This document shows, one piece after another, positions 1 to 8,471 of a stretch of 64,000 nucleotides of DNA. The position numbers and the translations under genes are program-made. This DNA is from JACPFJ01 sp036504875. Lineage in GTDB: Bacteria; Desulfobacterota; Desulfuromonadia; Geobacterales; Pseudopelobacteraceae. The stretch spans positions 98,226 to 162,225 of the forward strand of contig DASXUK010000026.1 of NCBI GenBank assembly GCA_036504875.1, read 5' to 3'. The notes below the pieces were generated by a model, which worked only from the letters and a program-made list of their open reading frames with translations, ran no database searches and was not told the origin of the DNA. Numbering within the stretch: position 1 is the first letter of the stretch; each line of letters starts with the position of its first letter.

Positions 1-1117
1 TCTCGTCACATTCCTTGCTGGCATCGAGCATGAGCTGATCAAAGCTGTGATCGCGGTTCTCCATGGCGCTCTTTTTGGCGCGAATAAGCTTCAGCATGTC
101 TTCACGATCGATGCGGCTCTCGATCTGTCTTTCGCGCAGAAAAATCCCTTCCAGGACCTCACGGGTGGACGAAAGATAATCTTGCTCTTCCATATTTAAA
201 AGATTACGACCCTTGTTGAGCATCTCATCCAGGGTATGAAACAAGGCCCCCGGTATTTTGTTGCGGACTGAGAGGGTCTTGAGGCGGGTCAGGCGGGCAT
301 TATCCAGTGGGTTGATCTCGCCCTTGCTGTTGCACTCCAGAAGAATATTGCGGTATTCATCCACAATCCGCTTGTTGGAAGGATGGCGGTACATCACATC
401 GATGCGGATGCGCTCCTGCTGATAACGGTCTATCTGACGGTTCGTGGCCAGGTTCACCAGGCGCGAAAAATCATCATCAGAGATCTTTTTATTGCGGAAG
501 TAGAGTTGACGGAACAGGTTGCGGTATTCACGGTGGTCGCGGTTAATAAGCTTGATCAGGAACAGTTGGGCCGCGTCGTCATTCAGCAGCGGGAAGATCT
601 CGGAGATCAGGACGTCCTCCCGCTCATCCCCAACCGCCTCGGAGCGCTTGATAATCTTGCCGAGACGCCTGACCATCTCCTCCTGCTGGTTTTTCAGCTT
701 GCGGGAAAGCAGCGCGGAATGAGCAAAGAAGAAATAATTGCAGACCGCATTCCCCTCAAAGAAGATATTTTCATAGGTTTCTTCACCGCGGGTGTTATCG
801 CTGAAACGGATAGAACCGCTGGTATCATCGGTGCGGGCACCGTACATGACCAGTCGGTTGATGATTTCCATCTTTGACAAGTCCGAAGAGGGTTGATCGA
901 CGCCAAACATGTATTCGCAGAAATAGCCACCGTTGCCTTGGTAGTTGATCCCGTGGGGAGCAATGATGAACTCGTTGCCGGGTGAGAAGATCCTCAGCTG
1001 ATCCTCATCCTGGACAATATTGAAGAAATAGCGCTGGTAGGCCTCGGTGCCGGCCACCATCACAAAATATTCGATCCGGTCTCCCAGCTGGCCGTGTAAC
1101 CTGATATCCTTGTGCAT
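1..1117 (-). CDS. Conserved-looking cytoplasmic protein of unknown function (3' end cut off)
   Basis: An open frame reads leftward from an ATG at 1117 through 372 codons and leaves the window without a stop, so the C-terminus is missing. The start is preceded by AGGAGAAACA, a good ribosome binding site. The protein begins MHKDIRLHGQLGDRIEYFVM and is charged and apparently soluble. I see no signal peptide, membrane segment or nucleotide-binding motif. The second half is rich in Arg, Lys, Glu and Leu and probably helical. It follows the metallo-hydrolase gene by 57 bases on the same strand, so the two may be cotranscribed. I do not recognise the family and assign no function. Confidence is high that it is a gene. 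Confidence 0.8.
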   Translation of the reverse strand, partial: MHKDIRLHGQLGDRIEYFVMVAGTEAYQRYFFNIVQDEDQLRIFSPGNEFIIAPHGINYQGNGGYFCEYMFGVDQPSSDLSKMEIINRLVMYGARTDDTSGSIRFSDNTRGEETYENIFFEGNAVCNYFFFAHSALLSRKLKNQQEEMVRRLGKIIKRSEAVGDEREDVLISEIFPLLNDDAAQLFLIKLINRDHREYRNLFRQLYFRNKKISDDDFSRLVNLATNRQIDRYQQERIRIDVMYRHPSNKRIVDEYRNILLECNSKGEINPLDNARLTRLKTLSVRNKIPGALFHTLDEMLNKGRNLLNMEEQDYLSSTREVLEGIFLRERQIESRIDREDMLKLIRAKKSAMENRDHSFDQLMLDASKECDE

Positions 1118-1174
1118 TGTTTCTCCTGCCTGGCAAAGGGTCAGGCATCTTGCCCAGCCCTCGGCCTCCAGCTC

Positions 1175-1942
1175 TTAGTAAAGATCAGGCTGGTCGAACT
1201 CCATTCCATCATAAGCAAACTCAACCCCGGCCGGCAATTCAGATCTCTCGGCATAGGCTACCTCATGGGTAAGATGGGTAAGAACAAGCCGGCGCGGGTT
1301 AAATTGCTGCGCGGTTGCAATAGCCTTTTTGATATCGAAATGAAAAGGGTGCGGACTCCAGCGTAATCCATCCAGTATCAGCACATCAAGATCCTTGAGC
1401 AGGTCTCTTGATGTTTCAGGAATAGAACTGCAATCGGTCAGATAGGCCAGGTTGCCAATGCGGTAACCCAAAGTGGCTGTTTTTCCATGTTGCAGCGGAA
1501 CCGGAGTGATGTTCAGGCCGAACAACTTAAAATCTCCCGAGATTTCGTTGGACTGCAAGAGGGGTGTGTATCCGGAACCTTCGTAGTGCCTGAAAATATA
1601 ACCGAATCCGGTCATCAAAATGTCCAAGGTGGTCCGGGATGCGAAGCAGGGGATTATCTCCTTGTGCAGGAAATGAAAACCCCTCAAGTCATCAATGCCA
1701 TTGACATGGTCGGCGTGGGCATGGGTAAATAAAACTGCATCGACTCTGGAGATTTCTTCTCTGATCGCCTGCTGGCGCAAATCTGTCGAGGTGTCCACCA
1801 GTATGTTCTTGCCATTGTGAGAAACAAGCAGTGAGGCCCGCGTGCGCTTATCCCTGGTATCCACTGAGGAACAGACCCGGCACTTGCATCCGACCATAGG
1901 AACCCCGGTCGATGTTCCGCTCCCAAGAATGATGAATTTCAT
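1175..1942 (-). CDS. PhnP-like metallo-beta-lactamase-fold hydrolase
   Basis: A 255-residue MBL-fold protein, likely a cytoplasmic zinc phosphodiesterase or hydrolase. The metal-binding THAHADH motif is present (H74, H76, D78, H79). The N-terminal GSGTSTGVP segment followed by CKCRVC (C19, C21, C24) matches the extra cysteine zinc site of the PhnP branch. The frame stays open upstream to 1996, but only the ATG at 1942 has a ribosome binding site (GAGG about seven bases upstream), and it starts exactly at the conserved MKFIILGSG strand. PhnP itself hydrolyses cyclic phosphodiesters in phosphonate breakdown. No phn genes are nearby, so the substrate is unknown. It probably shares a transcript with the gene ending at 1. 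Confidence 0.85.
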   Translation of the reverse strand: MKFIILGSGTSTGVPMVGCKCRVCSSVDTRDKRTRASLLVSHNGKNILVDTSTDLRQQAIREEISRVDAVLFTHAHADHVNGIDDLRGFHFLHKEIIPCFASRTTLDILMTGFGYIFRHYEGSGYTPLLQSNEISGDFKLFGLNITPVPLQHGKTATLGYRIGNLAYLTDCSSIPETSRDLLKDLDVLILDGLRWSPHPFHFDIKKAIATAQQFNPRRLVLTHLTHEVAYAERSELPAGVEFAYDGMEFDQPDLY

Positions 1943-2090
1943 GCCCGACCTCATTTTGAATACGCTGAAAATATCAGAATTGTCTGATGCAGGCAAGGCA
2001 GTTTTATAACGAGATTAGAGTGTAAGGAGATTAGACTGGATTATACGGTTTAGCCAGAGGAGCACTTCTGTACTGTAAATAAAGCCAGAG

Positions 2091-2110
2091 GCCGATGATA
2101 TTAAATCGGC
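2091..2110 (-). terminator. Possible weak terminator hairpin after the universal stress gene
   Basis: On the minus strand, 18 bases past the stress-protein stop, GCCGAT and ATCGGC form a perfect 6-bp stem with an 8-base loop. A short T-rich stretch (TTTATTT) follows only after about seven bases. The distance makes it a poor intrinsic terminator, but it is the only hairpin in the gap between this gene and the metallo-hydrolase. Confidence 0.3.
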
Positions 2111-2127
2111 TGCTATCCTGTACACGA

Positions 2128-3024
2128 TCAAACCGGAATAAGCAGTAACGGTTGCCGGCAATTACCGCAAATTTTATGCGCCACGCTCCCGGCCCAAAAG
2201 GCTTCCATCCCTGTTTTGCCGTGGGTGGCCAGAACGATCAGATCAACATCGGTATTGGCTGCGGCGTCAATAATCATTTTTGCCGGATCACCTCTCAGCA
2301 CATGGGCGCTGGCAGCAAAATCCTGTTTCCGTAACGTATCCAGCAAAGACCGGAGATACTCCTCAGCTTCTTGTGAGGCATATTCCAGCATCCTGGATGT
2401 GGTGCCGGGCAGCATCTTGCCGGTAGCCGCCATTTCTCCTGAAAGTGAGGTTAGTTGCGGGATAACCATTGCCAGGTGCAGGGAGGCCTGGCAGGCCCTG
2501 GCCATCTCTTGCGAGACCGGCAAAGCCTGGGCATGATCAGGATCACCATCCAGCGGGACCAAGATATGTCGACATGAAAAGGGGGGCGGCTCTCCTTTTG
2601 TATCGGGATGCGTGATCAGTACCGGCAGCGAGTCCATGCCGACAATCTTTTGGGCGATGCTTCCCAAAAACAGGTGCAAGGCCTTGCCGCGGCCATGAGA
2701 GCACATGATGACCAAGTCATGTTGCAATTCACCGGCGTGGTCCACAATGCTTCCAGCCACATTTTCCACCTCTGTTTCGTGCACATGCCGATTCACAACC
2801 AGACCGGAGGGGAATCTATTGGCTGCTATATCCTCCAGATAGGCGGCTGCCTCCTGCGCATTTCTAAGATGCAACTGCCCGTGCACCTCGCGCGGGGCAT
2901 TTTTTTCCACCACATGCATCAGCGTAACGCGCGCGGTAAATTTTTCAGCAAGAAAGGCGGCTGCCGGCAGCGCGGCCTCTGCCATTCTGGAACCATCCAA
3001 AGGGACAAGAAAATGCTTGAACAT
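2128..3024 (-). CDS. Tandem-domain universal stress protein (UspA family)
   Basis: A 298-residue cytoplasmic protein made of two UspA domains, about residues 1-145 and 155-298. Each begins with the family strand (FLVPLDGS; ILVPLDG) and ends with an HG-x9-GS loop (SHGRGKALHLFLGS; THGKTGMEAFWAGS) before a hydrophobic last strand. In both loops the first Gly of the ATP-binding G-2x-G-9x-G pattern is replaced (Cys, Ala), so ATP binding is uncertain. TGA-CCC-ATG links it to the Nramp gene just upstream, with GGGGTG as ribosome binding site, so the two are clearly one transcript. That coupling suggests a role connected with metal uptake or metal stress, which is inference. Confidence 0.92.
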   Translation of the reverse strand: MFKHFLVPLDGSRMAEAALPAAAFLAEKFTARVTLMHVVEKNAPREVHGQLHLRNAQEAAAYLEDIAANRFPSGLVVNRHVHETEVENVAGSIVDHAGELQHDLVIMCSHGRGKALHLFLGSIAQKIVGMDSLPVLITHPDTKGEPPPFSCRHILVPLDGDPDHAQALPVSQEMARACQASLHLAMVIPQLTSLSGEMAATGKMLPGTTSRMLEYASQEAEEYLRSLLDTLRKQDFAASAHVLRGDPAKMIIDAAANTDVDLIVLATHGKTGMEAFWAGSVAHKICGNCRQPLLLIPV

Positions 3025-3027
3025 GGG

Positions 3028-4332
3028 TCACCCCGTTAGCAAAGTTTTATATAACAGGTAAATATTAAGTAGAACAATGATCGCTGCGATCAGAGCGGCA
3101 ATCATGGTAGTTATGCGCCTGTTGACCAGCTCCCCCATGATGTCGGGACGGCGCGTGAACATAACCAGCGGGATGATGGCAAAGGGTAGCCCGAAACTGA
3201 GCATCACCTGGCTTAACACCAGTGTACGGGTGGGATCCAGTCCGATCCAGATCACTATCAGCGCCGGCCCCATTGTCACCAGCCGCCTGATCCAGATCGG
3301 TATGTGTCGCTGAAGGAAACCCTGCATAATGACCTGTCCGGCACTGGTTCCGACGGCCGATGATGATAGACCCGAGACCAGCAGCGACAGGCCGAAGATC
3401 CATTTGGCAGACGATCCTAGTAAAGGCTCGAGGGTCTTGTGGGCCTCTTCCAGAGTGGCAATGTGAGTCAGGCCGCTCTTGTAAAAGGTTGCCGCCGCCA
3501 TGATCAGCATGGCGGCATTCACAAAACTCGCTATGCCCATGGCAATGACCACATCGGCTATCTCAAAACGATACAGCTTCTGTAAACGCGACTTGTCCCG
3601 CACGACAATTCGCCCCTGTGTCAGGGCCGAGTGCAGAAAAATGGCATGCGGCATCACGGTTGCCCCCAATATGCCTGATGCCAGAAGCACGCTTTCAGCG
3701 CCGGAAAATTGCGGCACCACGGCATGATAAACAATCTGTCTCCAATCAGGTTTGACAATCCAGGTCTCAATTAAATAGCAGAGAGCGATTACCCCGGTCA
3801 TCGAGCCGATGACAGCCTCCAGCGGCCTGAAACCATAGCGCTCCAGGCCCAGTATCAGCAGTGTTACGATAGCGGTGAGAATCGCCCCTGCAAAAAGGGG
3901 CACTCCCATCAGGAGCTGGAAGCCGAGAGCCGCTCCCAGGAATTCTGCCAGATCAGTTGCCATGGCCACCAGTTCCATTACGATCCACATGAAGATGGTG
4001 ACCGGCCGCGGGAAATGTTTGCGACAATGCTCGGCCAGATTCATCCCGCTGGCAATACCGAGTTTGGCCGAAAGAGTCTGGATGAGCATCGCCATCAGGT
4101 TGCTGGCTACAATGACCCAAACCAGCATATAGCCAAATTGAGCTCCTCCCTGGATGTTGGTCGCAAAATTGCCCGGATCAACATATGCCACGCTGGCAAT
4201 AAAGGCCGGCCCCAGGAATGGCATCAGAAAGGACAGACTAAATCTTTTCTTGCGCTCACCTAGGATCTCAAGGGCGTTTTCAATGGTTTTGGAGTCGGCT
4301 GTTTGATTGTTTTCCGGGCGGGTTTCATTCAT
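3028..4332 (-). CDS. mntH: Nramp-family divalent metal ion transporter (MntH-like)
   Basis: A 434-residue inner-membrane transporter of the Nramp family, which imports Mn2+ or Fe2+ with protons. The TM1 metal-site motif DPGNF is at residues 52-56, the MPHA motif of TM6 is present (VMPHAIFLHSA), and about eleven hydrophobic segments fill the rest. The 30-residue hydrophilic N-terminus is longer than in E. coli MntH. It is the first gene of a two-gene operon with the universal stress protein. I see no convincing Mn riboswitch, MntR or Fur box upstream. The start at 4332 lacks a strong ribosome binding site. Family is certain; which metal is carried cannot be read from sequence. Confidence 0.93.
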   Translation of the reverse strand: MNETRPENNQTADSKTIENALEILGERKKRFSLSFLMPFLGPAFIASVAYVDPGNFATNIQGGAQFGYMLVWVIVASNLMAMLIQTLSAKLGIASGMNLAEHCRKHFPRPVTIFMWIVMELVAMATDLAEFLGAALGFQLLMGVPLFAGAILTAIVTLLILGLERYGFRPLEAVIGSMTGVIALCYLIETWIVKPDWRQIVYHAVVPQFSGAESVLLASGILGATVMPHAIFLHSALTQGRIVVRDKSRLQKLYRFEIADVVIAMGIASFVNAAMLIMAAATFYKSGLTHIATLEEAHKTLEPLLGSSAKWIFGLSLLVSGLSSSAVGTSAGQVIMQGFLQRHIPIWIRRLVTMGPALIVIWIGLDPTRTLVLSQVMLSFGLPFAIIPLVMFTRRPDIMGELVNRRITTMIAALIAAIIVLLNIYLLYKTLLTG

Positions 4333-4661
4333 TGTGATGGTATCGTGCGATTTTAAGTGAGGGTTGAGGTTTGAATAGCGTTTTTAGCAATAGTACCAGT
4401 AAATTGAATTAATTCGAGATAAGAACGGAAGCGGTGTTGTTTTCCCTGAAAACTGCGGATCATTATTTCCACCCCTTCCTGGATGGGTGCAACATTTCAT
4501 GGAGTATACGAGCTTTATTATGTTTTAGCAATGTGGGGTTCAAAACTCCCTGTAATTACTAATTTAAGGCACTTTATTCAGATTTATTTACTTGTTGCAA
4601 CACGGCAGATTTGCTATGTTGTACAATCTATAATTTTGATGTCAAAGAGGGGATTTAAAAG
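4333..4661. other. Intergenic region between divergent mntH and dapF
   Basis: This 329-base non-coding gap separates two divergent genes and must hold both promoters. The right half is AT-rich and contains the candidate dapF promoter described separately. In the left half I see no strong promoter, riboswitch or operator for mntH. Short open frames across it have no ribosome binding sites and no recognisable protein. Confidence 0.6.
4592..4620 (+). promoter_or_regulatory. Candidate sigma-70 promoter for dapF
   Basis: TTGTTG at 4592-4597 and TATGTT at 4615-4620 are separated by 17 bases, 41 bases before the dapF start. Spacing is ideal and each hexamer matches the consensus at four positions. 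Transcription would begin near 4628 and could serve dapF alone or read on into gspCDEF. Confidence 0.4.
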
Positions 4662-5498
4662 ATGAGATTCACTAAGATGCATGGTGCCGGTAACGATTAT
4701 GTCTATGTGAACTGTTTTGAAGAGCAGGTTGAAGATCCGCAACTTTTAGCGATTAAAATATCCAACCGCAATTTCGGTATCGGATCGGACGGATTAATTC
4801 TGATCATGCCGTCGGATAAGGCCGACGTGCGCATGCGAATGTTCAACTCGGACGGCTCCGAGTCCGAGATGTGCGGAAACGGCATCCGTTGCGTAGCCAA
4901 ATATTCTTTCGACCATGGCATTACTGATAAAAAAGAGATAACCGCCGAGACCGGCGCCGGCATTCTTACCTTGCAGCTGGTTCCCGGAAACGATGGTAAA
5001 ATTGAAAAAGTGCGTGTCAATATGGGTCCTCCCCGCTTGACGCGCGGAGAAATCCCCATGACCGGTGATAGCGAGTCAAAAGTTATTGCCGAGCCACTCA
5101 CGATCCTGGATCGCACATTTAAAATCACTTGTGCCTCAATGGGCAACCCGCATTGTGTAATTTTCGTGGATGACGCCGAGAATTTCCCGGTAGCAACCTA
5201 TGGGCCGCTGATTGAAAATTACGAGTTGTTCCCTCGTCGCACCAATGTTGAGTTTGTCCAGATTATTTCCCGCAGCGAGATTCGTCAGCGCACCTGGGAG
5301 AGAGGCGCCGGCGAAACCCTGGCTTGCGGGACCGGTTCCAGTGCCGTAACTGCGGCCTGCGTACTCAATGGCCTGACTGAAAACAAGATTTTAAATCACC
5401 TCTCGGGTGGTGATCTGGAGATGGAGTGGGCCGAGGATGGTAATCTTTATATGACCGGCCCGGCAGTTGAGGTTTTTTCTGGGGAAATCACACTTTAA
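4662..5498 (+). CDS. dapF: Diaminopimelate epimerase
   Basis: A 278-residue cytoplasmic enzyme that converts LL- to meso-diaminopimelate for lysine and peptidoglycan synthesis, without a cofactor. Both catalytic cysteines of the two-base mechanism are visible in their conserved settings: C71 in MCGNGIRC and C222 in ACGTGSSA. The N-terminal FTKMHGAGNDYV is also diagnostic. Length is normal for the family. A purine-rich AAGAGGGGAT lies upstream of the ATG. It is followed after 85 bases by gspC on the same strand; the gap contains a small 6-bp hairpin (5541-5556) without a T tract. The lysine/cell-wall function has no evident link to the secretion genes. Confidence 0.97.
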   Translation: MRFTKMHGAGNDYVYVNCFEEQVEDPQLLAIKISNRNFGIGSDGLILIMPSDKADVRMRMFNSDGSESEMCGNGIRCVAKYSFDHGITDKKEITAETGAGILTLQLVPGNDGKIEKVRVNMGPPRLTRGEIPMTGDSESKVIAEPLTILDRTFKITCASMGNPHCVIFVDDAENFPVATYGPLIENYELFPRRTNVEFVQIISRSEIRQRTWERGAGETLACGTGSSAVTAACVLNGLTENKILNHLSGGDLEMEWAEDGNLYMTGPAVEVFSGEITL

Positions 5499-5583
5499 GA
5501 AACACAATTCCCTTTTCCGCAAGACCGGCTGAAGTGAGCTGAGGTCCCTCGACCTCCCTACCACCGCAATCAAAGGGCGATTA

Positions 5584-6462
5584 ATGCCAAGAACCCTCAA
5601 CATAATAAACATCCTGCTGGGGATTACCCTGATCGCCCTTTTGGCGAATATCACTGCAGACAGGTTCTCACTGCGTCTCAGTAATCTGACTCGTGCGAAA
5701 GGCGTCAAAGAGTCACAGCCAGTGCCTGCAGCGGGCTCAAAGATTGAGACACTCGAGTTCTATGCCCCGATCCTGACCAATGGGCTGTTCGGTAAGGCTA
5801 CCCAAGGTCAGCTGACTGCTCTGGTGAATGATCCGGCATCGGCCCAGCAGGCTGCTCCGGTTATTGCTCCTTCCGATCTGATGCTGCTCGGCACAGCGGT
5901 TGGGTCGTTCCGCGAAACCTTTGCCCTGGTTCGTAGCAACTCAAAACAAGAAGAACGGGTTTTTCGGCTGGGAGACTCGGTTTTTGATGCCGGCCAGCTG
6001 GCGCAGGTCACCCACGAGCAGGCCTTTATAGTCATTAATGGTAAAAAGGTCGAGCTGTTGACCCCTATGTCGCCTCCTCCGGCGGCCATGCCGGCACAGT
6101 CACAGCAGCCGGCAACCCGCGTAGCCGTTACCAGTGCCGGTGGCGGAAATTTTGTTATCGACCAACGGGCCTTGAATGCCGCCTTGGATAATCCTGCTCA
6201 GGCCATGACCGACGCCCGTCTGCTCCCCAGTCAGAAGGATGGAAAAATCGAGGGATTTAGGGTCACAGAGGTAAAGCCTGGTGGACTGTTCGCTATGATC
6301 GGTATCAAAAACAGTGACGTGCTGCTGCGGCTGAATGATTTTCCAATGGATTCGCCTGATAAAGCCTTGCAGTCGCTTGTCGCACTGAAGGGTCAGAGCC
6401 GGCTCAAGTTGGATTTGATCAGAGATGGGCAGCCGGCGACATTTAACTACGACATTCGCTAG
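5584..6462 (+). CDS. gspC: Type II secretion system protein GspC
   Basis: A 292-residue inner-membrane protein. It has a short cytoplasmic N-terminus, one membrane segment at about residues 7-24, a periplasmic homology region around residues 55-130 (FGKATQG, LLGTAVGS), a low-complexity linker near 165-180, and a C-terminal PDZ-like domain from about residue 195 (FRVTEVKPGG, LLRLNDFPM). GspC links the inner-membrane platform to the secretin and takes part in substrate recruitment. AAGGG precedes the ATG. It is the first gene of the gspCDEF block, which follows the classical gene order. Confidence 0.88.
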   Translation: MPRTLNIINILLGITLIALLANITADRFSLRLSNLTRAKGVKESQPVPAAGSKIETLEFYAPILTNGLFGKATQGQLTALVNDPASAQQAAPVIAPSDLMLLGTAVGSFRETFALVRSNSKQEERVFRLGDSVFDAGQLAQVTHEQAFIVINGKKVELLTPMSPPPAAMPAQSQQPATRVAVTSAGGGNFVIDQRALNAALDNPAQAMTDARLLPSQKDGKIEGFRVTEVKPGGLFAMIGIKNSDVLLRLNDFPMDSPDKALQSLVALKGQSRLKLDLIRDGQPATFNYDIR

Positions 6463-6512
6463 ATCACTTAAGAGATCTCTTCCAACAAGATACAAATCAC
6501 GTGGAGGCACGC

Positions 6513-8471
6513 TTGACCTACCTTATACGAACTTTCTGCAGCCTGCTTTTGGCAGGAACACTCTTGGTCTCCCCGGTTGCGGCCGCCAGTAAAGGGGTAG
6601 TGCTGAATTTCAACGAAGTTGATATATCTACCATGGTTAAGTTCATCAGCGACCTGACCGGCAAGAACTTTGTGTTGGATGACCGGGTCAAGGGCAAGAT
6701 CTCGGTTTTTTCACCCTCCAAGCTGTCCATAGATGAGGCCTATAACGTCTTTGTCTCGGTCCTTGAGCTGAAAGGATTTACGGTTGTGCAAAGCGGCAAG
6801 GTGGCCAAGATAGTGCCGACTGCCGGGATAAAACAATCCGGCTTCACCCTCCTTTCCGAGGGGGCTCAGGCCCCGGTCAACGAGAAGTATGTCGCCCAGG
6901 TTTACAAGCTTGATAACATCACCGCCCAGGAGGCGATGACCTTCTTGCAACCGATGGTATCCAAGGATGGCCATATTTCGGCCTTTGGCCCCGGAAACCT
7001 GCTGCTGATACTGGATTCATCCATAAATCTCCGCAAGCTGCGCGGCATCCTGGAAATGATCGATACTGACCGGCCGCGCGCAAATCTGGAGGTAATTTAC
7101 CTCAAAAACGCCGCTGCCGAAGGAACTGCCACTGCTATTCGCCAGTGGCTGACCGGCTCGGATAGACCTCCTGCCCCGGGCCAGCAGGCTGCAACCGGTG
7201 GCGGAGCAGGCGCCGGGGTTATGGCGGATCAACGTCTGAACGCCCTTTTGATATACGGCAACGACAATGCCAAGGCTGCCATCCGCGAGATGGTCGCCAA
7301 GCTGGATGTAGCGCCACCCGAGGCCAGCAGCAAAGTGAATGTCTATTATCTGGAGAATACCGATGCCACAGAGATGGCCAAAGTGCTGGATGGAGTAGTC
7401 AAGGGAATCTCTAACCTGCCAGCCGGACAGCCAGGCCAGGCTGTGGCTGCTGCAGCGCCCCAAGCTTCCCCTTTTGAAAGCGGAAAAATAACTATTACAC
7501 CGGACAAAGCCTCCAATTCACTGGTGATCATGGCCTCACTGGCCGACTATAATAATATCATTCAGGTCATAAAGAAGCTCGATCGTCGCAGCAAACAGGT
7601 TTTCGTGCAGGTCCTGATCGCCGAGGTATCCTTGAATAAATCAAGGGATATAGGGATGCAGGCTGGTTTAATTGGAGCCGGGGCGGCAAGATATATTGCC
7701 GGAGGCGGGTTTTATGATCCTTTCGGCGCCTTGGCCGGGTTGATTAAGAGCGATTCAGCAATAGGTGCTATCCTGCAAAAAAATCCGGATTTCAGCTTTC
7801 AAAAACCTGTAAATATTGCTGCGGTGCTCAGCGCGCTTGACTCAAACGGTTTGTTGAACGTGTTGTCCACTCCCAATATTTTGACCTCGGACAACAAGGA
7901 AGCCGAGATCACTGTGGGGGATAATGTTCCCTTTAAAGGTGCTTCAACCTTGGTTTCTTCGGGTATTTCAACGACATCTGTTGAGCGTAAGGACGTTGGT
8001 ATCAATCTTAAGATAAAGCCTCAAATCAGCGAGGGCGATTATATTCGTATGGACATTAATCAGGAAATTTCAGCTGTCAAACCTACTGATGCAACTTTGG
8101 GAGCACAAGACTTGATCACTAGTAAGCGTGCTGCCAAGACTAGCATTGTTATCAAAGACAATGAAACGGTTGTGATAGGTGGCCTGATCCAAGATCAAGA
8201 GACTGAAAATATTAGCAAAGTTCCATTTCTTGGTGACATCCCTGGACTTGGATGGTTGTTCAAGACAAAAAGTAAGTCACGTCAAAAGACCAACCTGATG
8301 ATCCTGTTGACCCCGCACATCGTCAAGGATGCCACTGATCTGTCATCCATCTCAAATCAGCAGCGCCAGCAATTCGGCGAGGCCGCCAAGAATGTGGAAT
8401 CGGTGGATGTGCAGAAGGAAATTTCCGGCCAGAAACCGCTTCCGGGGCAGATGGAGATTAACGGCAAATGA
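6513..8471 (+). CDS. gspD: Type II secretion secretin GspD
   Basis: A 652-residue outer-membrane secretin that forms the exit channel. After a signal peptide (about 1-24, ending VAAAS) come the N0 domain (about 25-95), the repeated N1-N3 domains with Gly/Ala/Pro-rich linkers, and the C-terminal secretin domain with the hallmark VPFLGDIPGLGWLF near its end. I choose the TTG at 6513: GGAGG at 6503-6507 sits five bases before it, whereas a GTG at 6501 overlaps that ribosome binding site. The 3' end overlaps gspE by four bases (ATGA), so they are translationally coupled. There is no pilotin-type lipoprotein gene beside it. Confidence 0.95.
   Translation: MTYLIRTFCSLLLAGTLLVSPVAAASKGVVLNFNEVDISTMVKFISDLTGKNFVLDDRVKGKISVFSPSKLSIDEAYNVFVSVLELKGFTVVQSGKVAKIVPTAGIKQSGFTLLSEGAQAPVNEKYVAQVYKLDNITAQEAMTFLQPMVSKDGHISAFGPGNLLLILDSSINLRKLRGILEMIDTDRPRANLEVIYLKNAAAEGTATAIRQWLTGSDRPPAPGQQAATGGGAGAGVMADQRLNALLIYGNDNAKAAIREMVAKLDVAPPEASSKVNVYYLENTDATEMAKVLDGVVKGISNLPAGQPGQAVAAAAPQASPFESGKITITPDKASNSLVIMASLADYNNIIQVIKKLDRRSKQVFVQVLIAEVSLNKSRDIGMQAGLIGAGAARYIAGGGFYDPFGALAGLIKSDSAIGAILQKNPDFSFQKPVNIAAVLSALDSNGLLNVLSTPNILTSDNKEAEITVGDNVPFKGASTLVSSGISTTSVERKDVGINLKIKPQISEGDYIRMDINQEISAVKPTDATLGAQDLITSKRAAKTSIVIKDNETVVIGGLIQDQETENISKVPFLGDIPGLGWLFKTKSKSRQKTNLMILLTPHIVKDATDLSSISNQQRQQFGEAAKNVESVDVQKEISGQKPLPGQMEINGK

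Noticed and set aside
383..877. Plus-strand open frame of 164 codons
   Set aside because: It is the complement of the minus-strand gene 1-1117, lacks a ribosome binding site and resembles no protein.
4333..4500. Manganese riboswitch before mntH
   Set aside because: I could not find the conserved yybP-ykoY core on the minus strand.
4483..4665. Plus-strand open frame of 60 codons before dapF
   Set aside because: No ribosome binding site, AT-rich, overlaps the dapF promoter region and shows no recognisable sequence.
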